DNA of 64,000 nt from NCBI RefSeq assembly GCF_000007825.1, contig NC_004722.1, positions 1,280,501 through 1,344,500 on the forward strand. Direction: 5' to 3'. This stretch comes from Bacillus cereus ATCC 14579 (GTDB lineage: Bacteria; Bacillota; Bacilli; Bacillales; Bacillaceae_G). Below are positions 51,810 through 63,328 of the stretch, piece after piece (position 1 is the stretch's first letter; each line of letters starts with the position of its first letter). The translations under genes and the position numbers were made by a program. The notes under the pieces are model-generated. The model worked only from the letters and a program-made list of their open reading frames with translations. It did no database searches and was not told where the DNA came from.

Positions 51810-52823
51810 ATGCACTATGCATTTTCACGTATAAGGCTACGTAGCTTTTTTGGATGGATGATTATAGGGGTGTTCCTTATAATGATTCCATTAGATCTAA
51901 CAAATGTTTCTGAGAATACGATGGAGGTTATTTCACAAATAACTGTATTTTTTGTATTTCCGTTACTTTGGCTATACGTAAAAACAAATAAAAATAATGT
52001 TGTATTTAACAGTTTTTTTGATAAGCCAGGACGTTTATCTTGGGGATTAATTGTATTAGCAACGATAATGGGGATGATTTTTTCAGTTGGCATATCTCAG
52101 ATTCAATTTTACATATTAGCACATACGTTACCGAATTTCTTAGTTACTATGCTAGAAGACGGAAATGTTATTAATACGAGTAACGTATATATGACGATAT
52201 TTACTTTCATTTCAGCATGTGTGTTAGCACCTATTATGGAAGAGGTTATTTTTAGGGGATTTTTCTTACAGCGAATGGCTTATAAATGGGGAATTAAAAA
52301 AGCTGTAATTATATCTTCAATTATTTTTGGCTTAGGACATTTCGATGTTATTGGTGCGTTCATGTTTGGTGTCGTTATGTGTCTTTTATACATAAAGACA
52401 AAAAATATATGGACGAATATAGCTGTGCACGCTCTAAATAATTTGATTGCAACAAGTATGCAATTTTTCGGTGGAGAAGAAAGCGGTACAATCTCAATTA
52501 CTGAATTACAAGCGCAAAGTAATTTATGGATTGGTATCGGTCTTACAGTTGTTGGATTGCTTTGGTTAATTCCTTATGTTTGGAAACAATGGCGTACAGT
52601 AAAAGAAGTTGGCGTGCCACCAGTACGTTTTATAAATGAGCAAAAAGTAGTGAGTTCATCACAAGAAAATGAAGTGTATAGTCAAGTGATCTTAACCGAT
52701 AGATTGATGGCCATAGAGTTACCAGATGAGGCTGTAAATAAGCTTCGGTTAGAAGAAAATGATTATGTAACAGTATCTGTAGAAGAAGATAAAATCGTTA
52801 TAAAGAAAGCACATAATAGATAA
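51810..52823 (+). CDS. CPBP intramembrane protease with C-terminal AbrB-like domain
   Basis: 337 aa. N-terminal about 270 residues: eight membrane segments with the CPBP/Abi motifs EEVIFRGFF, FGLGHFD and HALNNLIA (Glu, His, His/Asn active site). After a linker the last ~45 residues (TDRLMAIELPDEAVNKLRLE, then ENDYVTVSVEEDKIVIKKA) have the swapped-hairpin pattern of SpoVT/AbrB or MazE DNA-binding domains. Such a domain on the cytoplasmic end of a membrane protease is unusual. ATG 51810 lies 8 nt after GGAGG. Targets unknown. Confidence 0.85.
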   Translation: MHYAFSRIRLRSFFGWMIIGVFLIMIPLDLTNVSENTMEVISQITVFFVFPLLWLYVKTNKNNVVFNSFFDKPGRLSWGLIVLATIMGMIFSVGISQIQFYILAHTLPNFLVTMLEDGNVINTSNVYMTIFTFISACVLAPIMEEVIFRGFFLQRMAYKWGIKKAVIISSIIFGLGHFDVIGAFMFGVVMCLLYIKTKNIWTNIAVHALNNLIATSMQFFGGEESGTISITELQAQSNLWIGIGLTVVGLLWLIPYVWKQWRTVKEVGVPPVRFINEQKVVSSSQENEVYSQVILTDRLMAIELPDEAVNKLRLEENDYVTVSVEEDKIVIKKAHNR

Positions 52824-52825
52824 TT

Positions 52826-52856
52826 AAAAAGTAGCTCCTAAAGAGCTACTTTTTAA
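52826..52856. terminator. Bidirectional terminator
   Basis: Stem AAAAAGTAGCTC / GAGCTACTTTTT; its far end overlaps the stop of the minus-strand small gene. Confidence 0.92.
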
Positions 52857-53035
52857 TTTGTAATAATTTCTACTCGAAAATTATTACCGTTCTTTACATA
52901 TTTAATATCTGTAACAGTGCGGACCGTCTTTAAAATCTCCACTTTTTCACCAATTCGCGGGATGGTTGGAACATTGTCCCAAATACCAAGCAAGTCATCT
53001 AATTGTGCCGTTTTTTCATAAAACCAGATTTTCAA
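52853..53035 (-). CDS. Small 60-aa hypothetical protein
   Basis: TTG start 53035, 7 nt after AAAGGGG. The product begins MKIWFYEKTAQLDDLLGIWD, with VPRIGEKVEI-like TIPRIGEKVEILKTVRTVTD and a beta-strand end (NFRVEIITN). All-beta C-terminal half; no family recognised. The frame is open much further upstream, but that stretch is Lys/Leu/Asn-rich and not protein-like. Confidence 0.65.
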   Translation of the reverse strand: MKIWFYEKTAQLDDLLGIWDNVPTIPRIGEKVEILKTVRTVTDIKYVKNGNNFRVEIITN

Positions 53036-53135
53036 TGTAAAGCCCCTTTCTCGAACTTTATGTATTTTAATACATAATATATTATTTTTATTCTTATTGT
53101 AAGGGGTTTTTTTATATTTTTTGAATAAAAATAAA

Positions 53136-53588
53136 TTAATCTTCTGGGAAGATATGTTCAATATCAGGAGTAAGAGATACTTCTGATAATACGATATGAG
53201 AAACTGTCGTTGCATATGAAGAAACATCATTGATAAATTCTTCAAGTTCAACGAGTGAAGGAACAGAAATTTTTACAATGTAGCATAAGCTTCCTGTTAC
53301 TCGGTAACAAAAACTTGCAGATGGATAAGACTGAATAAATTGTTGCATACGTGTTGTATCACCATTTTTTAAAGTGATTTCTAAAATACAATCTAAAACG
53401 AGTCCTGCCTTTTTATAATCAATATCGATTGTGTATTTTTGAATAACACCTTCGCTTTCGAGCTTACGAACACGTTCTGAAGTAGACGGAGCAGATAAGT
53501 TTACTCGTTTCGCCAATTCACGCATCGAAAGGCGACTATCATTATATAATTCATTTAAAATTTTTCGATCAACACGGTCTAATTGCAT
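53136..53588 (-). CDS. Lrp/AsnC-family transcription regulator
   Basis: 150 aa. N-terminal helix-turn-helix (LDRVDRKILNELYNDSRLSM, RELAKRVNLSAPSTSERVRK) and the C-terminal RAM ligand domain (VTGSLCYIVKISVPSLVELE). ATG 53588 lies 11 nt after GGAGG. It is divergent from the AhpD-like and isochorismatase genes and may control them; that is inference from position. Confidence 0.9.
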   Translation of the reverse strand: MQLDRVDRKILNELYNDSRLSMRELAKRVNLSAPSTSERVRKLESEGVIQKYTIDIDYKKAGLVLDCILEITLKNGDTTRMQQFIQSYPSASFCYRVTGSLCYIVKISVPSLVELEEFINDVSSYATTVSHIVLSEVSLTPDIEHIFPED

Positions 53589-53714
53589 TTGTAAATATAC
53601 CTCCAGTAAAATAATGATTTTTGTAAAGGGAAAATATAAATTAAGATTCATATGAAATGTAAAGTGAACGTTATTTATTTTACAATAAAACAGAAGGAAA
53701 TAGGAGGGGAAATG

Positions 53715-54125
53715 ATGGAGAGAATTTCATTATCAAATGTAGGAGATACAAAGTTTCAAAAGTTATTAGGGCATAATTCGGATATATTACATTCGTGGAG
53801 TACGTTAGAAGATACACTGTACAATACAGGAACTCTTTCAGCAGAGTTGAAGGAGCAAGTGAGAAGAACATTAGCGTATGGGAATGAATGTCCGTACTGT
53901 ATGGCAAAGGGAAGACCTGATGATGTGCAAAAGGCAGAGGAGATTGGTGTAGCTGTTACTTTTGCGCATACATTTGTTCATGACCGAAAAGCAATAGATG
54001 ATACTATGTTTCACGTATTAAAACAATATTGGACAGAAAAAGAAATTGTAGAGCTTTGCGCCTATGTTTGCTTTATTACTGCGTCACAACAACTTGGTTT
54101 TCTATTTCAATTACAGCCAAATTAA
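53715..54125 (+). CDS. Carboxymuconolactone decarboxylase / AhpD-like protein
   Basis: 136 aa helical protein with the redox CxxC of AhpD-like proteins (NECPYCMAKGRPDDVQ) and VCFITASQQLG. Likely a peroxidase-type or thiol-redox protein; substrate unknown. Two adjacent ATGs (53712, 53715) follow AGGAGGGG; the second has normal spacing. The isochorismatase-like gene starts 10 bp after it. Confidence 0.82.
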   Translation: MERISLSNVGDTKFQKLLGHNSDILHSWSTLEDTLYNTGTLSAELKEQVRRTLAYGNECPYCMAKGRPDDVQKAEEIGVAVTFAHTFVHDRKAIDDTMFHVLKQYWTEKEIVELCAYVCFITASQQLGFLFQLQPN

Positions 54126-54135
54126 GGGGGAAATG

Positions 54136-54690
54136 ATGACAAATCAAATAGCACTTATCATAATCGATGTACAAAAGGCATTTCAATTACCAGATTGGGG
54201 CGAGAGAAATAATATTTTTGCTGAAGAAAACATGAGAATTTTGTTAGAAGAATGGAGAAAAAGGGAACGACCAGTTTTTCATATTCAACATGTAAATAAA
54301 GAAAATGCTCAGTCAATGTTTTATGAGAGAGCGGAAACGGTAAACTTTAAAGAAGAAGTGCAACCACTACTTGGTGAAGTGGTTATTCAGAAATTCGTTA
54401 ACAGCGCGTTCATTGGGGCAAATTTAGAAGAGCAATTAAGAAAGAACAAATGTAATGCAGTAGTGGTTGTAGGATTAACGACAAATCATTGCGTGGAAAC
54501 TACGACACGAATGGCAGGGAATTTAGGATTTACAACATATTTAGTGAGTGATGCAACGGCTACGTTTAACCGTAAAGGTTTAGATGGTAAGGAGTATAGT
54601 GCAGAGGATATTCACAATATGACACTTGTAAATTTACATGAAGAGTTTGCTACGATTGTGACGACAAAAGAAGTATTAAAATTATTTTAA
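54136..54690 (+). CDS. Isochorismatase-family cysteine hydrolase
   Basis: 184 aa. Catalytic Asp (LIIIDVQKAF), Lys (VIQKFVNSAF) and Cys (GLTTNHCVETTTRMAGNLGF) are present, as in YcaC, nicotinamidase and isochorismatase proteins. The substrate is not predictable. Start at the second of two ATGs behind AAGGGGG. Forms a pair with the AhpD-like gene. Confidence 0.9.
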   Translation: MTNQIALIIIDVQKAFQLPDWGERNNIFAEENMRILLEEWRKRERPVFHIQHVNKENAQSMFYERAETVNFKEEVQPLLGEVVIQKFVNSAFIGANLEEQLRKNKCNAVVVVGLTTNHCVETTTRMAGNLGFTTYLVSDATATFNRKGLDGKEYSAEDIHNMTLVNLHEEFATIVTTKEVLKLF

Positions 54691-54776
54691 GAAAATAATT
54701 GCGAATTATGTAGAAAAAAATAAGAATATTTCGTATAATCTAAGTGCAATCATTTTGAAAATAGGGGTGGCATCAT

Positions 54777-55175
54777 ATGGAGCAAATTTCAGTAAAGAAA
54801 TTAGAAGAGGTACTTGTTGTAGCAGGGGATGATAAACAGAAGCAAAAGGAATTTTATGAATTGCTCTTATCTACTGAGTTTTATGTTGCTGGTTCACTAG
54901 AAGCAGAGGACGGGGCAACAGAAGGGATACTTCGTTTGCGTCATTTCCAAGGAGAAGGTAGATGGATCGTTCCGTTCTTTACACAAATGGAATTTGTAAA
55001 AGATGTGTTGCCAGAAGGAACGCCCCTTATTACGATACGTGGGAAAGAGTTATTTGGTAGCATTGAGAAAGATGCTACAGCTGTATTAAATGTTGGCACT
55101 GATATAAGTAAAACATTTATTCCAGAAGAAATTGCAGATATCGCATCTGGACGAATTTTTAATTATTATAAGTAA
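54777..55175 (+). CDS. SseB-domain protein
   Basis: 132 aa. The block FYVAGSLEAEDGATEGILRL, then WIVPFFTQMEFVKDVLPEGT, with VLNVGTDISKTFIPEEI fits the SseB N-terminal domain (enhanced serine sensitivity). Function not established. ATG follows AGGGGTGGCATC. Confidence 0.75.
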   Translation: MEQISVKKLEEVLVVAGDDKQKQKEFYELLLSTEFYVAGSLEAEDGATEGILRLRHFQGEGRWIVPFFTQMEFVKDVLPEGTPLITIRGKELFGSIEKDATAVLNVGTDISKTFIPEEIADIASGRIFNYYK

Positions 55176-55204
55176 AAGGAAAAGCGTAATCGCTTTTCCT
55201 TTTT
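55174..55204. terminator. Bidirectional terminator
   Basis: Stem AAAAGGAAAAGCG / CGCTTTTCCTTTT with a TAAT loop. Confidence 0.92.
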
Positions 55205-56123
55205 AATTTGAATATGGAGTGGCTATACCAGAAGAAATAGAGACTGTTTTATTATTCGTGTTTATTGTTGCTGTAGCTCCAAGTGGAATACCGATGTTTG
55301 GACTTATATGTCCAATTGGTAAATCGAATAGGACAGGTATATGATATGGCGCGAAATATTCATATAATATTGTTTGCAATGATTGAGAGGGCTTTGAAGG
55401 AGTGCAGTCGTGACAACTTGTGAAAATAACGCCCCTGCATTCATTAAACTTTCCAGATAAAAGTAGCTGATTTAACATACGGTCAATGCGGTACGGTTCT
55501 TCACCAATGTCTTCAAGTAATAAAAGTGTATTGTCCGTATTTATCTCGTAGGGCGAGCCAATTATACTTGTTAACACAGCTAAATTTCCTCCAACTAACG
55601 TACCTGTAACTGTACTGTGAGAGCTAGGTACGATACATTCTGATGCAGATAAAATGGTTGAATACGGATGGAATAGCTGATTAAAAGAGGATAAAGATAG
55701 GGAATCAATGCCTTTTCCTAGTTCTTCAATCATCGGACCATGAAATGTTATAAGCTTTGCATAACGTGAAACAGCAGTATGTAAAGCTGTAATATCGCTA
55801 TATCCCCAAAAGATTTTTGGATTCTGCCTAATAACTTCATATTGAATGTGAGGAAGAAGACGAGCACTTCCATAACCACCTCGTGCACAAAAAATTGCCT
55901 TCACTTCATTATTTGTAAATGCTTCATGTATATCGTCAAGCCGAACTTGATCACTTCCGGCTAAAAATCCATATTTCTCGTAAACACTCTTCCCGATTAT
56001 TACGGATAACCCCATCTCTTGTAATACATTCACACCTTTTAATACATTTTCGATTGTAGGTGGACCAGATGGTGCAATAATCATTACTGTATCACCTTGT
56101 TTTAATGCATTTGGATAAATCAT
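55203..56123 (-). CDS. LD-carboxypeptidase family protein (S66, LdcA/MccF-like)
   Basis: 306 aa. S66 signatures: MIIAPSGPP at the N-terminus, ARGGYGSARLLPHI, nucleophile Ser in WGYSDITALH, then Glu (LLLEDIGEEPYRIDRML) and His (LPIGHISPNIGIPLG). The family trims tetrapeptides in peptidoglycan recycling or inactivates microcin C-type antibiotics. The two roles cannot be told apart here. ATG follows AGGAGGCTGAGCTTA. Confidence 0.9.
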   Translation of the reverse strand: MIYPNALKQGDTVMIIAPSGPPTIENVLKGVNVLQEMGLSVIIGKSVYEKYGFLAGSDQVRLDDIHEAFTNNEVKAIFCARGGYGSARLLPHIQYEVIRQNPKIFWGYSDITALHTAVSRYAKLITFHGPMIEELGKGIDSLSLSSFNQLFHPYSTILSASECIVPSSHSTVTGTLVGGNLAVLTSIIGSPYEINTDNTLLLLEDIGEEPYRIDRMLNQLLLSGKFNECRGVIFTSCHDCTPSKPSQSLQTILYEYFAPYHIPVLFDLPIGHISPNIGIPLGATATINTNNKTVSISSGIATPYSN

Positions 56124-56238
56124 TAAGCTCAGCCTCCTTCTCTTTCAATATATTCGCTTCATATGAAGTTCAACCCTTGCAAAAGCAGGGGAAAGCTTAT
56201 CAAATAAAGAAGATATAAAGGAAATAGGAGGGGAAATG

Positions 56239-57327
56239 ATGATTACAAGTCGAGTAACAGACATATTAAAAATTGAGTATCCCGTTGTTCAAGCCGGTAT
56301 GGCAGGCGCGATTACGACGCCAGAACTTGTTGCAGCAGTAAGTAATAGTGGAGGATTAGGGACGCTTGGAGCGGGCTATATGAGCCCAGAACAAATTCGT
56401 GAAGCGATTTATAGAATAAGAGAACTAACAGATAAGCCTTTCGGTGTTAATTTACTTGTAACGAAAGAGATAGAAATAGAAGAAGAGAAGGTAGATGAGG
56501 CGAAAGTATTACTAAGCGGAGTGAATAGAGAATTAGGTATAGAAGTAGAAGGAACGTTAAAGCTTCCAAAAAGCTATAAGGAACAATTACAAGTGCTATT
56601 AGATGAAAAAGTACCGGTCGTTAGCTTTGCATTTCAAACGTTAGAAAAAGAAGAAATAAATGATTTAAAAAGAAGTGGAATAAAAGTTATCGGAACAGCT
56701 ACCCATGTGAAGGAAGCGAAAGTACTTGCTGAGCTAGGAGTAGATATTATTATTGGGCAAGGTAGCGAAGCAGGAGGGCATAGAGGAACGTTTATTGGGA
56801 AAGAACGAGATGCTATGATTGGTACGTTTGCGTTAATACCTCAGTTAGTAGGGGCTGTTCCGCATATCCCAATTGTCGCAGCAGGTGGTGTAATGAACGG
56901 ACAAGGGCTTGTTGCGGCATTGGCACTAGGAGCAGAAGGTGTTCAAATGGGATCAGCCTTTTTAACAAGTGAAGAGAGTATTACGCACGATGTGTATAAA
57001 GAAGCGGTTTTACATAGTACAGATACGAGCACAACTGTAACTCGTGCGTTTTCCGGGAAATATGCACGCGGTATTCGGAATGAATTTATAGAGAGACATG
57101 AAGGAAAAGAAGAAGGGCTTCCGGTATATCCAGTGCAAAACGTATTAACTTCTAAAATACGCCAAGAGGCAGCGCAGCAAAATAAGGAAGAATATATGTC
57201 ACTTTGGGCAGGGCAGGCAGCATCATTGGCACGAATCGAATCAGCTCAGCATGTAGTGGAGCGAGTTATGAAAGAAGCGGCGAATGCAATCGAGCAATTA
57301 CAAAATATATACAAAAAGACCACTTGA
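56239..57327 (+). CDS. Nitronate monooxygenase (2-nitropropane dioxygenase-like)
   Basis: 362 aa FMN-dependent TIM barrel. QAGMAGAITTPELVAAVSNS, GVNLLV, GQGSEAGGHRGTF with the active-site His, and AAGGVMNGQGLVAALALGAE are all family motifs. Oxidises alkyl nitronates. Two ATGs (56236, 56239) follow AGGAGGGG. The leader around them is nearly identical to that at 53698-53717. Confidence 0.9.
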   Translation: MITSRVTDILKIEYPVVQAGMAGAITTPELVAAVSNSGGLGTLGAGYMSPEQIREAIYRIRELTDKPFGVNLLVTKEIEIEEEKVDEAKVLLSGVNRELGIEVEGTLKLPKSYKEQLQVLLDEKVPVVSFAFQTLEKEEINDLKRSGIKVIGTATHVKEAKVLAELGVDIIIGQGSEAGGHRGTFIGKERDAMIGTFALIPQLVGAVPHIPIVAAGGVMNGQGLVAALALGAEGVQMGSAFLTSEESITHDVYKEAVLHSTDTSTTVTRAFSGKYARGIRNEFIERHEGKEEGLPVYPVQNVLTSKIRQEAAQQNKEEYMSLWAGQAASLARIESAQHVVERVMKEAANAIEQLQNIYKKTT

Positions 57328-57346
57328 GTAATTCAAGCGGTCTTTT
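57314..57346. terminator. Bidirectional terminator
   Basis: Stem AAAAGACC..CTTGA / TCAAG..GGTCTTTT with one internal mismatch; separates the nitronate monooxygenase from dltD. Confidence 0.85.
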
Positions 57347-57348
57347 CG

Positions 57349-58524
57349 TTAGTTTGCTTTATAAAATTGTTGGATGGCTTCGTCGATGTAAACCCAGCCT
57401 TTCCAACCTAAGTGCATATGATCTTTTAAGAAGTATTTATCGTATTCATGATTTGAGAAGTCGGCAATTGGATAACCAGCTTTTTCAATTTGCTCATGAA
57501 CTTTCTTATAGTATGCTTCGCGGCGTTCTTTCGGGAAGCCAGCGTAGTCGTACCAAGGACCTTTGACAGGAACAGAAATGAAGAGTGGTTTTGCACCAGA
57601 TTGTTTTAATAAATCAAGTACAATTTGTAAATCTTCATATTCTGGCGATTGGTCATAAGCATCATTTTTTAAGTAACCTTCACGTTGCTTTAATTTTTTC
57701 TTAATTTTGCTATTGAAGTAACCATCTTCGATACCATATTCATTAGATCTAGATTCTGCTGCACCTGTTTGATCCGCATGTTTACGAGCCTCTTCCCAGT
57801 TCATTTGTTTTAATGAAGAATCGAGCTTCTCTTTGTGCGGTTTAATATTAAACATAGCTGTAAATAAATCTTTACGATCTAAAATGTTACGGTAAATATA
57901 AGCGAAAGGTTTAGCAGCAAGTGCTTTTACTTTATACTTCGTATCATCATAAGCGATACCTTCAAGCGAAATTTTTAATAAAGTTTCTTTTTTTACAATC
58001 TCAAAGTTTAATAAACGCTTTGCAATTTGTTTTTTCATTTCAGGTTTTAAATCATTGTTGAAAATGAAGTGGTAACCTTGTTGTTTTGAAAAGTTAGGTG
58101 CAAAGTGCGTTTCGTCAATACCTTGTGGTACAAACCATTGTGGAGAAAGAACGAATACCATTTTCTTATCTTTCAATTGATCCATTGTAGATGCGAAGTT
58201 TAATACATGTACAAGGTCTTGTGTTCCGCCGCGTCCAAGAAGGAATGGCGTAAATCCTTCAGGCTTTACTTTAAAATAATTAGATGGATGGAAAGCATCC
58301 ATACGTGCGAATTCCGATGAACCGTACATCGGAAGATATTTTGGATCTGCTAACATCTTTTGCTGTAAAATCATACTTTGAATTTTTTCTTCTTTTAAAG
58401 AAGTAGCAGCTTGTTCTACTTTTTCATCACTTAAAAGTGGAAGTAGGAAGCGCGTTGGAATAAGTAAGAATACAGCAAAAAGGGCCAATGCTAAAAGCAT
58501 CGGACCAAATTTTGCTTTGTTCAT
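57349..58524 (-). CDS. dltD: D-alanyl transfer protein DltD
   Basis: 391 aa. Single N-terminal membrane anchor ([20 protein letters not shown]) and an extracellular SGNH-like domain with Ser in [17 protein letters not shown] and the Asp/His pair near the end ([13 protein letters not shown]). Acts in transferring D-Ala to teichoic acids. It overlaps the dltC stop (ATGA). Last gene of dltXABCD. Confidence 0.95.
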
Positions 58525-58760
58525 CGGATTTCTTCCAACTTTTTAATAACCATGTTTGGTGTAGCCCACTCGTCACGGTCAAAATCAGAAATAGAAACTT
58601 CAATATCTAAACGCTCTTGGAATTCAACTAATAAAGATACTACAGCGAAAGAATCAAGGATACCTTCTTCAAATAATTGAACATCTAAGTTTTCTTTCAC
58701 AATATCGTTTTCACATACTTCTTCTAAAATATCTAATACTTGCTCTTTGAATTCTGCCAT
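58521..58760 (-). CDS. dltC: D-alanine carrier protein DltC
   Basis: 79 aa acyl-carrier-type protein. The 4'-phosphopantetheine Ser is residue 37 in [12 protein letters not shown]. It receives D-Ala from DltA and passes it to the DltB/DltD membrane machinery. ATG follows AAGGAGATTTTAAAA. There are 67 bp between dltB and dltC. Confidence 0.97.
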
Positions 58761-58827
58761 TTTTAAAATCTCCTTTATATCCGAAATTATTATATGTGCA
58801 ACTTCTTAATGGAATAAGAAGGGTGCA

Positions 58828-60003
58828 TTAAAAGTATCTGTTAAGGTGTCCAGAGAAGATTAGGAAACCGAAACATACAACGTGGAACGTAATTACAATC
58901 GCAAGGATGTGTGTAAATTTATTGTTTGGCCAAAACTTATGCTTCTTGTTTTTTCGTTCAAAAATATCGAATAAAATAAACAGTGCGGCATGGTATAGAC
59001 CATAAATAACATACTGCGCAACAGCGCTTCCTTGGATGTGCCAAATTCCCATAATGAAGAAGTTTAACAATGCTCCGATATACGAAATGGTGTAACGGTT
59101 CTTAATTAACTTTTTCTTCGTTGCAAAAAAGACGAAACGCATGTAAATAAAATCACGGAACCAGAATGATAAACTCATGTGCCAGCGGTTCCAGAAGTCT
59201 TTAATATTACGACTAAGGAATGGCTTATTGAAGTTTTCTGGCGTTTTAATTCCCATCATGTAACTTACACCAATTACAAAAGAGCTATAACCAGCAAAAT
59301 CAAAGAATAGATATAAGCTATAGCTATACATGTAAATCATATTTGAAAATATTGTATCGTGTTGAGCGAATGCTGGATCCATACAATATTGCTTTATTAA
59401 GTAAGCAATAATAAATTTATACAAGAAACCTTGGAAAATACGATTTAGTCCTGTATATAGTAAATTTTGATATTCTTCAGCGCTAGGTGGCTTTTGAATA
59501 TCTTTTTGGAATCTTCGGTAACGATCGATAGGTCCTGTTGAAATCGCAGGGAAGAATAAAACGAATTCCCAGAAGTTAAAGAAAGAAAGCTCTTTAATTA
59601 AACCATCACGAACTTCAAATACCATTTGAACTGCTCTGAATGTTACGTAAGATATACCTAGGAAAACAACAAGTTTTAACTCAGGTAAAAACGATGCAAA
59701 CGGCGCGATTTTTGCCAAAATAAGAGGCAAAATCGATAAAATAACAGCTATGCAAAATGTGAATGTACTATTATTTTGTTTTCTTAAAATTAAATAGCCT
59801 TTAATAAGGACATATTGCCAAATAATAAATGCAGCTAGCATCATTGCTTGCTTTGGTTTATCTGAGAAGATAATAGCAAGCATGACTAATGTTAAAACGG
59901 CATTATATTTGCGCAACATTTTACCTTTTAATCCAGCTATGATAGTAGGTATTAATAAAATGCCCACTATAGCGAAAAAATAAAATGATCCATATGCGGT
60001 CAT
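58828..60003 (-). CDS. dltB: D-alanyl-lipoteichoic acid acyltransferase DltB
   Basis: 391 aa MBOAT membrane protein with about ten or more segments. The MBOAT catalytic His is in [13 protein letters not shown], with the conserved [20 protein letters not shown]. Its start overlaps the dltA stop by 4 bp. Confidence 0.96.
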
Positions 60004-61514
60004 GCTGTAACCTCACTCAATAATTTTTTGCGATCTACCTTTCCATTTGGTGTCATTGGAATAGAAGATTGATACATGAATTTACGTGGAATCATGTAGT
60101 TTGGTAATCGCTCATTGAGTTCTTTTTTGATTGCAGATGTTAATTTGAATTCTTTTTCAAACGAATGCTCCCCAGGAACAACAACCGCTAATAAATAATC
60201 GTATTTCTCACCTTTTTTAATTGGAACGATAACTGCTCCTTCTACGTAAGAACACGCACGAAGGTGATGCTCAATTTCTTCTAATTCCATTCGATAACCA
60301 TGCAGCTTAATTTGGAAATCAAGACGACCATTATAGAATAGAAGACCATTTTCAACATAGCCAGCATCGCCTGTTTTATAGGCGCGCTCACCGTCAATCA
60401 TAGTAAATGCTTTTTCTGTTAATTCAGGGCTTCCTAAATATCCAACGCTTACGCTTGGACCGACAATTACGATTTCACCTTTTTCACCATCAGGTGCGAT
60501 CGTGCCATCTTCTTTCATAATAAGAAGGCGACAGTCTGATTTACAATAGCCAACTGGAAGTGATTTGTATTGATCAAGCACTTCTTCTGTAACGTGAATA
60601 CCTGTTACAGCGACAGTAGCTTCTGTTGGACCATACGTATTCATAATTGTTGCTTTAGGGAAACGCTCAATTAATTTTCTAGCTACTTCATTTGGTAACA
60701 CTTCACCGCAGAATAAGAATGTTTTCATGTTCGGTAGCATACTCTCAGAGAAAGATGCTTCCATTAAACACATTTCAGCGAAAGAAGGTGTGGAAGTCCA
60801 TACTTGAATATCCGATTGCTCTAAAGAAGCAAACAAGTCTTTTGGACGCGCAATCATATCTTTATCGATTGCCCAAAGTGTACCACCTGTTACTAATGAT
60901 GGGTAAATATCCATTACAGATAAATCAAATGAGAAAGGTGCTTGGTTTAAGAATACTTGCCCTGTTTGTAAGTTGAAATCTTCTACAGCCCATTTTGTAA
61001 AGCTAACAAGGCAGTTATAAGTAATCTGAACCCCTTTCGGATTACCTGTGCTTCCTGATGTGTAAATAATGTAGAAGTTCTCATCACCTTTTACCGCATG
61101 TTCAGGATTTGGAGTGTTCCCTTTATGAGTAAAGAAAATATCTTTTAAGTTGTCTTCACTTACGATGCGAACTGGTAAATCAGTTACAGTTACTGCTGTT
61201 GCCGATAAAAGTAATTTCGCACCAGAATTTTCAGCAATACGTTGTACACGATCAGCTGGGATAGATAAATCTACAGGAATGTAAGCATGTCCAGCTTTTA
61301 CACATCCTAAAAAGTTAATAATCATTTCAGGTTGCATATGGCCATACACCATAATTGGTGAACGATCGTCTGGATACTCAGAAGAAATCCAATGTGCCAA
61401 CGCATCAGAATCTTCCTTTAATTGTTTGTACGTAATTTTCGCATCTCGCCAAACAAAAGCGGTTTGATCAGGCGTTTCTGCAGCCCACTTTTCAATTTGT
61501 TCTAATAACTTCAT
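60000..61514 (-). CDS. dltA: D-alanine-DltC ligase DltA
   Basis: 504 aa adenylating enzyme that activates D-Ala with ATP and loads it on DltC. AMP-binding motifs [41 protein letters not shown] and the C-terminal catalytic Lys in [13 protein letters not shown]. dltX lies 12 bp upstream. D-alanylation lowers cell-wall charge and gives resistance to cationic peptides. Confidence 0.97.
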
Positions 61515-61526
61515 AACGTTCCCACC

Positions 61527-61673
61527 TTAGAATTCATTGTAAATAAATGTACTTGTGTTTGTATCATGGAATCCATACAACCAAAGTAATGCAAATAAAA
61601 TTGCAAGATAATAAACCGTCTTTGCAACCCATTGTGTGAGTGGTCGAGACCATATCTCTTTTAATCTTTCCAT
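61527..61673 (-). CDS. dltX: DltX, small membrane protein of the dlt operon
   Basis: 48 aa, beginning MERLKEIWSRPLTQWVAKTV, with one membrane segment (VYYLAILFALLWLYGF) and the conserved C-terminal FIYNEF motif recently shown to take part in D-Ala transfer. ATG 61673 follows AGAGGGAAAGAC. First gene of the operon. The gap 61674-62010 upstream holds the dlt promoter region; I could not pick a convincing -35/-10 and see no gene. Confidence 0.93.
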   Translation of the reverse strand: MERLKEIWSRPLTQWVAKTVYYLAILFALLWLYGFHDTNTSTFIYNEF

Positions 61674-61993
61674 GTCTTTCCCTCTCTTAATGAAATAATA
61701 GCTCTTTGTAGGTATCATGTCCTACATTATTGTGAAAAAAACAAAATCCCACATTTTAGGTAAAAATAAGTCAAAAGGCTCTTTTTTGATATTAGCACTA
61801 AATACTAAAAAAGAAAATCCCTAACTTAGCAATTATATTACATTCAGCATGAATTTGTAATGGGTTTGACATGTAAATAGAAAGTGGATTGTGTGAATAC
61901 ATAAAAGTGGACTATAAGAATACGTAAAAATACAGTGTTTGTTTTTATTAATCATTTAAGACGGAGTAAACTTTTAAATTTCTAGTTCTTTTG

Positions 61994-63180
<1,187 letters not shown>

Positions 63181-63189
63181 AAAAACAAA

Positions 63190-63225
63190 AAAAGGCAACT
63201 GCACTCTATTGCAGTTGCTTTTATT
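63190..63225 (+). terminator. Terminator of the amidohydrolase gene
   Basis: 13-bp stem AAAGGCAACTGCA / TGCAGTTGCTTTT with a 6-nt loop and T run. Confidence 0.9.
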
Positions 63226-63328
63226 TCTTTCCGTCAGAGAGGGCTGAGAAAGAACTATGCTCATTCATAGTATATGAATAGCTAACGGACAAGCTTGTAC
63301 ATTTTAATCATTTTTTTTAAAATAGTTA

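Noticed and set aside
53036..53251. Long N-terminal extension of the 60-aa protein gene
   Set aside because: Composition (poly Lys/Leu/Asn) and overlap with the Lrp gene argue against coding; TTG 53035 has a good ribosome site.
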